A DNA stretch of 64,000 nt from Pseudoips prasinana (Eukaryota; Arthropoda; Insecta; Lepidoptera; Nolidae), in the NCBI GenBank assembly GCA_951640165.1, contig OX621253.1, positions 15,704,001-15,768,000 of the forward strand. The letters are read 5' to 3'. Made by a program: the position numbers and the translations under genes. This document shows positions 49,156 to 61,100 of this stretch, piece after piece; position 1 is the first letter of the stretch; each line of letters begins with the position of its first letter. The notes beneath the pieces were generated by a model. It was not told where the DNA came from. It saw nothing but the letters and a program-made list of their open reading frames with translations, and did no database searches.

Positions 49156-51049
49156 GAGCACCAGTGGCCGGTCAGGAACCAGTGGTCAGCCTTTTGCGTC
49201 GTTTATTGATCATAAATATCGCTACAATTTGAATAAACGAATAACGTGCACTTAAATAGAAACTCTGATCTCTCATTGATCAATTTGTCAAAAGACAGGT
49301 GTGGTAGGGGATCAGGGGGGAGAAATAAACTCATTCGTACAGGTAACGGCGGAAGCCAAGAGCAGTAGTGTCATGTCTGCCATATTTATTACTTCGCGTG
49401 GTGTTCTCTTAAAAGGCAAGAAAAAACATGTTTTATTATTAAACATTGCATAAATGACTATCAGTCATTTATGCAATGTGACTTTATGTATTACTTCATG
49501 TATTGAATTATATTAAATTAGAATAAAAATATCACTGATTTACGTAAATATTTTGGGGTTGACCATACTACTTTTTCATAAAAGATCCAATGGACCGCCC
49601 CCTGAGGCTGTTCACTGGGTTCTTGAAATATTTTTAAAATAGGGATAAAAGGTGGCCATTAGAACCGTTTAATTTAAATTTTCAAATTTAGTAATACATA
49701 TCCTTTCATATTCCTCATAAAACTCAGTGTTCAGCTGTATTCAGCCGCATTAAGCATTTTATATTTACGCGTTAACTGGCCAACCATAGACTTTAATACG
49801 TTGCTATAAGGTTGGTTAATGGTCGTTTGTAAATGTACAACAGTTAGAGTCTTCGATTATAGCTATTTAAGTGGTATTTTTTCAGAACGTTGCCGCGTTG
49901 GTAGACTACATTTTAGTTTTACCTGAATAGTTATAGAATGTATTTAGGTATGATAACAATATCAAACTATATGCACTTCCACCCATCACGAGGCCCATGA
50001 TGCAAGCCGCTGACGTGAGTGTATTCAAATATCTAAAATCGGAATCAAGTATGGCATGTGTCCATTGTTAAACCAAGTGTTACAAAAAACTTAACTAATT
50101 TACAATAAAAAGCGAATTGAACTGATTACACAAAATGCGTGCAAAATACAAAAAGTCAATAGAGAGTGAGAATAGAGACTTTTACATAGCCCCTAAAGTG
50201 ATTCGGCGCTTAAACATAGAGTTAACAGAGAAAGGGGTAGTTTCAAAAGTAATTGAAACTGATTGATCGACCTAAGAAATAAGAGAGACTTATAATACAG
50301 TTGATTTTGATTTAAATAATACTCATATTGACCTCATACTTATAAGGGCTGAATACTGGGTTCACCGAGGCCGATTATTAGATTTTAGAGGCTGACCAGG
50401 CAAAAAGTGGCATTTATTGTTTGAGCTTAAAAATAAAATTTATTAAGATGAATGTGGTTTTTTACTTTTATTGTTGAAAAACTATAATAAACAGTTAATC
50501 CAATTATATGCTACGTTTAATCTTCCAACGAATCCTGTAAAAATACCAGCTGTTCAAATTTCAAAAAGTCGTTATGAGGCTGACCACTACACTGGTGCTA
50601 TTACCTATTTCATGACAGTATAAACACTTTAAAAAAAAGCTTTATTTAAAAAAGAAAACCTACATTTAAAACCTATGAGCCCATTATAAACTCAAACTTT
50701 CATTTCAGCATGCCAATTATTGTCTGTGTACTCTAATTTTACAATTATCTCGAATATTAAATATAGAGGTATATGAAGCGTTTGTACAATATAAGTGTTT
50801 GTACAGTTATAATTGGACTATAGGTTAAAATTTTGCTTATAACATGAAATATGTAGAACACCAGTGAATCTGTTATTTGTTTCTGTACCAATAAAATAAA
50901 ATACTAAAGGAACCGTAACAGTGTTTTAGGATTCATTATAATTATTTATTGATTTTCATAGGAGTTACTACGGGTTAGCAATTTTCTTACATTTATTTAA
51001 ATTCTATATATTTTTCTTATTTTAACTGGCTACATTATTCATCTCAGCT
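49156..51049. other. Intergenic, AT-rich, no gene seen
   Basis: 49443-49479 is a perfect palindrome (CATTGCATAAATGACT, 3-bp centre, complement). No other structure or coding potential was recognised. Confidence 0.5.
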
Positions 51050-51223
51050 GACAGTAAATGCTGTCAAAGTCTGTCCTGTCAAATATTTCTAAATTTCAGT
51101 CGGTGCCTCACGATCTGTCTAGTATTTTATATAAAAAATATAATTTGAAGTTATTGATATGGCTTTCTTCAAGGGCATTTAACTTCACCAGATTTCGCAA
51201 ATTATAAATTAAACGTACAAACA
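51050..51223 (+). other. GC1: Possible untranslated first exon of the mitochondrial carrier gene
   Basis: A consensus donor ACA|GTGAGTATT follows 51223, and an acceptor TTCTTTATGTACAG ends at 52104, opening an exon with the start codon at 52146. The start of this exon is a guess. Transcript evidence would decide. Confidence 0.35.
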
Positions 51224-52145
51224 GTGAGTATTCTTTTATTTAGGTTACGTAAAAATAATAATTTAATTTATGTGTTTTTTATATGAAAAACACCGAACTA
51301 GTTTAATTATTTAATCGGAGCAGTATTTATAGCTGTAACCTGTTACCGAAAAGAATCGAATAATGGTAGTGGCCGTTAATGAATGTCAATTCCTGTCAAC
51401 TTGTATGCTCAATAATATTGATTTTTCATGGGCGTCGATAACTTTTAACGACTACATTTTTTTTATTTGCCCATAGATATTAGGTGACATGAAATACTGT
51501 AATATAGTATAAGTCGTTTCAACTCTCAAGAGCCATTAGTAGTTGTTAATTCCCATACAAACAAGTTCCCCATTATCCTCCCTGGCTTTTAGGACTATAT
51601 TTTTTCGGCGCAACATATATAAAACTGTAACGACTATAGGTATCTATCCGATAATTTTGTCTATGTGGATAAACCTATTTTTTCTTAGAAGTTAATATGG
51701 CACTCCTAAAATCATTTTAAAAAAGCTTATTCCAAAATGTTGAAAATAAATGTAAGGTAAACAAATTTTGGCACTTAAAAATTAAGTAAGGCATGGAGTA
51801 TTTTTTGTAGTTCATTACTGAAAACAAAAATCCAATTTTAAGTATGAAGTAGGTGATAATCCTTTTTCAAATCGAGAGTCCCTACAGAAGATTTCTCTTC
51901 TGTACACTCTATTGTTATATCATGTACTAATTGTGATAATTACATTCTCAGGGTTTAATTTGGCATAAAATATAAATTTCTGATGTTTAATATTACCTAA
52001 TTTGTATAATATTTATTCTGGCTATATTAGTTAAGTTAATCAATATTAATAAAGTTAAACAAAATTGTTCGTTTTAAATAATATATACTTTTCTTTATGT
52101 ACAGAATTGCAAATTCGTCAGCAACAAAAATAAAAATCTCACAAA

Positions 52146-55100
52146 ATGGCTCAAAAGGAGCCCCCAACCGTTACGGGCCCACCAAAACCACAAACATTTA
52201 AGTAAGTATTCTAATATCTAATTTTAAGGATTTATTATAGATATCTTACTTCAAACAACTAATAATTAGGCAATGTGGAACATGTGATATAGTGATGGGA
52301 AAAATACATGTTAAACTGCCTCGTTGGTCTAGCGCAGTGTTTTTCAACCTTTTTCATCACGCGACCCCCCTACCCGTTTTTTTTTATTTTGACACAAATT
52401 TAATCCAAAATTTCACCACACTCCACCAAAATTTACTTTATAATTCAGAGGTGAGGTGGTTGTCAAGAGACAAAGTACTAGCCAGAGTTTTGGAACTTAA
52501 CGCTAAACTTTTAATGTATGTGCAGGAGGGCTAATCATAATACTTAAAATTCATTTACGACCCTATGACTAGCTTCCCTATAGAAGTTTCACGACCCCCC
52601 TATAGAGGCTTCGCGACCCCCCTGGGGGTCGCGACCCACAGGTTGAAAAACACTGGTCTAGCGGTAGCATGTTCACCCGCAGAGAACGAGGTCCTGGGTT
52701 CAAATCCCGGGTCAGGCCAAAAGTGATTTTGGGGCTTTTCTGTAAAAAGAAAAATTTCTCAACATCCGAAGTCTGGGAGTTGGCGGTATTATACCCCCTG
52801 CCTCGGAAGCTCTTTCCGGTCATGTCGCTAGGCATCCCATTTGATCATGAGAGTGATGGAATAGAAAGTGCGCCTGTGTTTGCGCACACACTTGAGCACT
52901 ATAATATGTCTCGCGCAGATGGCTAATCTCTGTTGAGACTGGCCGTCGAGGCCGAAATTTGGCTAGGAGGAAATTATTATTAAACATGGCAGACACAATA
53001 GTTAAAAAATTGCATGTACCATTCAGTGGCATGATGACAGCTCTAGGATTTAACTGTCACCCTTCAAATACTGATATTAGAAGACATCAAAACTAAAAGA
53101 AAGTGTGTCTTTCCACTTTGCTAACAGGAGCATAAATACTCATTACCAAAAGTCAGTAGATCCAAAGTTCCTATTGTTATGAAATAATAATGGGGACAAT
53201 TTTTGGTTCCCATTGTTATGTTATAATGATGTACATTTACACACCTAAAGTAGGTAGCTTATAATATTTTTTTAATATATAATGAAAATGTCATCCTGTG
53301 GGGACGTAGAAGTGAGCCTGAGGGAATATATACCTGAGAATGGGCAACAGCATTTCTCTGAGTACTATGACCATGATACTGTGGTACAGTATACCAAGCA
53401 TGGTGATTATGGCATGGCCCCCCATTCTTGGGGAGGCTCCTGTCAAGCAGTGGACCATATTCAGCTGACATGATGGTGATAGACAAAAATTAAAAAGTTG
53501 TTTAAACATTTATTAAAAAAAATGCAGTATTTCAGCACAATTAAATTACAGTTTAGTGCTGTATATAGTGCATTTTTTAATAAATGTTTAATAACTTTTA
53601 AATTTTTGCCATACATACTAAATATTCTTTAGTGTCTAATTAGATTACACTACTTTCGCTTGCAATCAACCTTGGAACATGTCTTCACATAATTATTACC
53701 TTAGACATATTTCCTTTCACCATTGACATACTAAATGACTTTGAGTTATTGGTCTGGTTATTGGTAGCATGTTACACCGCATTAAATGGGAGCATGGGAT
53801 AAATTCCCAGTTCTCACCAAAGAGTGTTATTGGTATTTTATTGAATAAAAATAATAACTAAATGTCTTGGGATGAGTAACACACTGACAGACAAGCGGAC
53901 CCTGTAATAGAGCACCCAGACAACTGTTGCGTCTTTGGCTAGTTTTTACCGATATTGGCCTTAGGAAAATGTCTGTTATTATTTAATAAGAATAAATTAT
54001 CGATATCAGTATTGGTATGGTGATGATTAATAAAGTTAATAACCTGTTTATTCAACACTTAGGTTCACACATGTGTGTGAAACTGTATGGTAGGTTGAGG
54101 CTTGTCAGAGTCATTATAATAAACAAAATATTTATATATTTTGTTTATTATATTTATATATTATTGTAGAGTTAGTTGCGTTGATAAGATTAAATAAGCT
54201 GGTGCCTACTGTGGCTGCACAAATCATAATCAAGAAGTTTGTTATTTAATTTAATCACAGATAAGATATTTGTCTTGGTTTAAGGCCTGTCAACATAAGA
54301 TGCACTTTGCATTGAGTTTCCTAGTTAAACATCTAAAAGTGTTACGGTTTCCATTTACAATATTTTTTTAACTCATATACTATTTACTTGATATGTGAGT
54401 ATATATATACGTTATTTATGTTAATTTGCCCCTCCTCTCGCAGTATTCATCTTTCAAATACCGTTCTTAAATTTTCGATTACTTTAACATAAGTATTTTT
54501 TTCTTTTTAAATTTTAAATCATGGGAATAAGAAATTTAATTACTTTCGTAATGTAATTATATCGTACCGCAGGATATATTTGTGGTAGATCTTTAAGATT
54601 AAAACAGCATCATCATAATACGATTAATTTATTAATTATTTATTCATATTACTCTTGCACTTGCGAAGTTGCTTCATGACTTTTCAAATTGGCCTTTTCC
54701 ATTGGAAAACTCAGGTTATTGTATGTACAGACGCCAGCACATCAAGCTACCCCCATCTGTCAAATTTCCCCAATTGAAAGTTAACCTTATACTTATGTGA
54801 TAAAGTTGAAAATCTATAAAAGAAATATGACAGATTGGGGAAGCTGGATGTGCTGGCGTCTGTACATTTATTGTGACATGATTGTCATTGGAAGTCAATT
54901 CATAAATGCAAATAAACACAATTAATAAATCATGAATTGTAAATTTTATAACAAGAAAATATAATTTCATGTTTGCCAACTTATCGCGTGCTATATTTCT
55001 GCTTTGCTTTTATATACATACAATATTTCAATTATCATTATTTTGGACATATTATTATGTTAGAAAAATAAGTCCATGCTTGAGTACCTGTATGTATGTG

Positions 55101-58100
55101 GGACCAAACGACAGATCAAACGATTCTGATGCCATTATTACATCACGAAGATAAAATAACCCTTTATCTGGCATATTTCGTATGGATTAGTTTTAAACTT
55201 TATCACTAAGTTATAGGTTTCGAACTATATGAACTTACTATTAATCAGTCAGCCAAAGTACGTCCACTGCTGGACAAAAGCCTCCCCAAAGAATGGAAGG
55301 ACAATAATATGCCATAATCCCCACGCTGGACAGACGGGTTGGCGATCGCAGTTTGATGGTTATAGTTCACAGAAAACGCGCCTGCCCGTTTTCTGGTAGG
55401 TAGTCCCTTGGACGATTTCTACGCCCCAAACGGGATGAGATGGGGTGATGATATTTTATGCCGTCACCACACAGCGATAACCACAACTTACTCTTACAAC
55501 GGGTTAAGTGGAATAGTTCTTAGCAATGTATTATAATACTAGAACTACATGTAACTCCTACTCATAATTAAAATTAGTACTTACGTATAATATATTCATT
55601 GATATAAACCGTATACAAATAGAACATATGCTAGTTCATTCTATTGCTCGGTACAAAGTATAATGCGACAAGTATTCGCTCAGTAATAATATTCTCTGTA
55701 CATGTCAACTGTTAATAATTAGGTAATTAACATAGTCTTCTTTAATTTTTGTACGTTTTCCTGTACATTTACTTCACATTATGATAAAAACAATTGCGTG
55801 ACATACATACTCAACAGCTATACCCAATGGCCTTCAATACAATCATCTAAATTATTGTAATTGTTTGGCCTTTAAACACATCATCATACTTACTAGCAAT
55901 GGTCCCGATTCTGATATACACTATAAAAACTAAAAAGGTCTGGCGGACGTGTGGCCCGCCTGAGCTGAGCAGTTACCGCGCACCCTCTACCCCGATGAAA
56001 TGTGGTACCTAACTTTATCACTGACAGGAGCGCAATTTAAATTATTGGATAAAACAGTAGTATGTCAGCCAATTTGGGACAACACTGTATCATTAACCGA
56101 TTTCAGAAAAAGGAGGAAGTTCTCAGTTCGACTGTATTTTTTTATATGCTATTGTATGTACTCAACTTGCAATTTTGCATGTCTAATTAGGTTCTCTAGA
56201 TTGCCTAAAAAGTTAACGATAGTTCTTGAGCTATTCACTTCTTACAAGTTATTAAATTTTTAACATATTCTTATAAAAAAACCTTAACCAAGATCTAGGT
56301 GACTGAAGCACAGAATTTGATATCAAATTAAATCTAAATGGATAAAGTATAAATACTTTGAAAGACTGGACAATATCCAATCAGATTTTTGGACAATTCG
56401 ATTTTCACTAACCCGCCTTTTATTAGTCTCCAATGATGTCGACAATATCCAGAATATCTATCATAGAGTAAGGTCAAAGAGAACAAGTTATGGCTCACTG
56501 TAGAAACTTGGCTAAAAACCCACATTTGGCCTAAAAACGTTCGTATGGAAAAGAGAGGTCAATTTGATTAGGTCGGGTGTAACTGAGAGCAAAGATAATG
56601 CCCCGATTCTGCGCAATAATAAGAACCAAACTATTATTTTAATATCATTGCTTTTTATTTTAGCATAGATATTTTTAACAGGGCATTTTTAGTTTTATCA
56701 ATTATGCCAAACACAATTGATTCAACTAAAAATGCCCTGTTAAAAAATAACCGACATGTTAGATAGAACCTTAGAAACGGACCAATTATGCGCCCAGTGA
56801 GCGTAATCGGCTCGATTACAAGCGGTTCTAGTTGTATAACAGTTAGTTGTTGTCCTTCTCTTTTCATACGAGCTAGACCGAAATAATAAAAATAATAGAC
56901 AGAATCAACAGCAAAATAATACTAACGTACAGAGAGTAATTAAGAGCCGCGGCGCGGCGTGTTATCTTCTAATTATGCGCCCCGGATAAGCAATCGAACT
57001 CGTGTGACAATAATGATTTTTTTGCAATCACTTCGATAACAGTAAGGGTCATTTGTGTCAATGTCACATTTTAATTAGTTTAGAAATTTTAAACACAGAA
57101 TTGCCACTATTGTACAATCCATTACAAAAGTCCTAATGATTTCCTAATATTACAAAAAATATACCTATAATAGCAGATGATCTAAATTAGGTTTTTTTGT
57201 AATCAAGAATCAATGCTACGAGTTGACGCTTTAACACGTCCCCTGCCTATGACGCGTCTGTTGCGCGTTTTTTGCTATACTTACCCCATGCCGGACGCGT
57301 ATGCACGTTACATTTTGCGTATACCGATCAATAGTGCCCGACGCCGCGACGAAACGTCTGTGAGTCTATTGTTATTTGATTTTAAATATAGTATCTTTAT
57401 ATGGTAGAACTGAGCAGTGCCGGATACCTTAAAAGAAATGTGTAACTTTCATCCACTAAAAAGTCTATATATAGCTTAAAAAAACATTTAATCAAACTAA
57501 ACAAACTTTCGACTGTACCACTTCCACAGTATACAATCACTTAACTTCTAATGTAAACAAGTTAGATTAGAATTTATTGATAAGTTCATCAAATAGGTAT
57601 GTACTTACTTCAATAATTCAATGCTCTTGAAATGTGCTACAGGTTGAATGTCCTTGCATTCAATACAATGCAATTTCCACCTGGATTGTCGACATTCCCG
57701 TCTATTAATCAATTCACAGGCCTTACTACCTAACGGCTTATTGTTAAATATACTTAACGGCTTATTTTCAAATAATAACTGTTGGATATGACACCTGTGT
57801 TATCGCGTGACTCTGCTGGCAGTTAACCTGCTTTCTAATCCATAGGCTGCGGGTTCAATTCTCGCACAAGACAATTATTTGTGTTCATGTTTCTTTCTAG
57901 GCTGGGTGTTTTCTGTGTATTGTATGTATATATTTACACAAATAAGTATTCTATCCACGGTCTAGTACCTATAATACAAGCTTTTTCTACTTTGGACTAG
58001 ATGGTGCTTTTTAATACGAGTAAGTCCCGGATATTTTTCTATACCTAAAATAGCCGAATGACAACATGTTACGTTAGAGACGAAACTTGAAAACGTTTAA

Positions 58101-61100
58101 TTAGCCCATGAAAATGATGAACATGTTCTAACAAAATACACAAAAACTTAACTTCTCATACAATAATGTCGTTCCGCTGACATCTTTCATATGGGAAGCA
58201 GCAAAAAAAATATGATTGTATTTCACAAACTGTATTAAGTACCTAAAGTATTGCCGAATTGGTTGAAAATTAAATGATGGAAAACGCTCCTAGCTAGGTT
58301 GCTAGGCAATTTATTTTAATGAGGTCATTGCCATGATGCACGTCATGGCAATGATCTTAAAATCAATGACCAGCGTCTCGAGTCTACAATTTCTTATTTA
58401 ATTGTTTTCTTAAGAACTAATACATAAAACAGTGACACACAATACGTACAGACGATAGTTATAAGTGAATTTTATTTTTATTCAGGATAGTTTTTGTAAA
58501 TAATCTTCAGTCCCCTCATATGTTTTCTCGATTAGATGAGCTCGAACAGAACTACACTTGTGAAATGTTAAGCCATAATTTCGAACAAAATCATATCATA
58601 TAATCATAATTTTACATAGGATATTCACTTCTCACCAAAAACGCTGCTTGTTGAAATATGTTTTAAAAAATAAATTGTTTTAGTTCCGTACACATACACA
58701 TGGAGGCGAAGCAGGTCATATCAATAAATTGTTTATTAATCTCCGTTATAGCTTATTGTGTCTATGTTATCAATTAATCATTTGAAATATGACTTGATTG
58801 CTGCTATACCTGCTACCCTAATCATCAACAAATCAACTGTAACATAATTATATATTTTAATATAGATATAATATTAATTAATTCAAAAAAATATCACCCA
58901 TTCACTAGATGATAAGATAAGTACGTCAATCAGACATTTGCATTACTAAAATCGTCTCTGCCGTCTGTATAATAAAGACCTCTTCAAGATCTAAGTCTAT
59001 CATCGAATGTTAGGTCGTTTTCTCTTGTAAGCAACGTCGTCCCAGGAACGTTTTGGTCGATCCGGACGATAAGATCTCTAGCCGAGTGTACGGCCGTGAA
59101 CCACGACGTCCACGACCCACCAGCATCCTCCTGGACCACTTGTTTGCATTAGTAGAGTGACAGTTCTCTTATGCATCCCCAAATCAGTAACACCGAGTCT
59201 AGGTTCGGCTAGGTTCGGTGACCTCCGGCGCGTAATTAGTTTGGAGTCTTTATAGACAGTTTGAGCATACGGTCGGCTCCTTCGTCCGGTCTATCGATCC
59301 GTCTAGCAATATGAAACTATGCACTAAGTAGCCGCGCCGAAAACATTATATAAAGCATTGTGTCAGGACGGTGTCAAAACGAAGTCAATGTGTACCTACT
59401 TTTGTTTTTGTTATTTTTAGTTAATGTTTACTTAGTCATGTATATTAAACCGACTAATTTGAGTCGAATCGAATTTGTTTTCACACACAAACCCCCGTGG
59501 TTTAAGTGGCAGTAAGAACTGTACTCAAATTATAGAAATATTTGTTTTGGTAATAAATAAATAAAAACCTTATTTGGGAGGATCTCGACTCTGGGCGATT
59601 AATGGCATGGAGGTTGCATACACCTCCATGCCATTAATCGCCGCAATTTCGTTTGCTTTAGGATCGTTTTGTGCCATTGTCGCTCCACGTTAATAGACGA
59701 AAAGGAATACCTCTGGAGATCAAAGAGCGCACAAAAGCAAACTAGAAGTAACGAAGGAGAATATTAATAATATTCTCTATGTACTCATATTTTACCTGAA
59801 GCTTGAACGGTGCTTCAAACGGTTTACATAATATTAACAAAAATTACTAATATTAAAAGAATAGCAAAATATCAACTAAATTACTTAATGAATTCCTCCG
59901 TATTGCTAGTAGGTATCTAGCCGCGCTGCCGTATGGCAATGATGATTATTTAACGACCAGCTCTCTGTCACGGGAAGTGTCGATCTAACGTTTCGCGATT
60001 TCACGAAACAATAAACGTGCGAGGACCCGACGTTTCTAACGTTGCGACCCCAAACTGCTCAAATACATCATTTACAATAAGTAGAATTAGTATTTGTGCC
60101 TTTTGAGGGTTTCAGCTGATGCACTAGAACGCCCGCAGGTTCTATCTATGGAGATGAGAAAGTTCAATGGCAGGCATGTAGCGTCCCACAAAAAAGGCTT
60201 TCCCATCTTCCACGGTAAAAACGACATATGGTCTCTTCCCACCATCGCGAGCCAGACCAGTTTGTTCAAGGACAAGGACAACTGGGGCCAGAGCTGGAAA
60301 GAGCCCGACGGAGTATGTCGTTGATATTACCGTGAAGTACAACATGATAATTATTTCTCGAAAAAAAAATTTTATTGACATTTTTAATTTTTCAATAATA
60401 GAGTTTTATTGAAACCGAATATCTCTAGGTAGGAATTCTAAAAGTAACTACTGTGCAAACCCGTGATCACGAGAAATGCAACTTGGTCGAAACGTCGCGT
60501 CGGAATAAAACATTAAGGTTTAGTCGCGTTAATGTCTGTTTACAGTGAATTCGAAACAACAGTTTTGAATTGTTAAAATGTCTCTGTTTTTTTGAGAATG
60601 ATGTCTTTCTTGTACCAAGTAACAACAAAACTGCAATACAATTCATTTAACAGATTTTGTCATCAATCAAAGTTTATTATGGCCACCTATGAGTGTTTAA
60701 ACAAGCTTTACGTAATCTTTCCGTGAGATGTAAATGTACTCTCTGATAAGAATAATCCGCTCTTTAGATAAACCCGGCCGATCTTATATCTTTTAAGATC
60801 TCGTGACGTTGTTGGCAACATGACAAAAAAATGGATTGGATTATTTAAAGATGGCAATCTCTATGTTGTTATTGTTTGTTTGGCTATAATTAGGTTCATG
60901 TGGGAGGCTCCTTTCTATATGTCATTGGTTTCGATATTTTGCGAAGTTAAAACAATAGTTTGGACATGGGAATTGTGTGATGGATTTTGATTTTAGATTG
61001 GCATGTTGGTCTAGGGGTTAATGACCATGACTGTTAACCCAGAGATCCTCGGAATTTCTGTATGATGAGCACGATTATGATTCTGTGTCTGGGTGTATTT

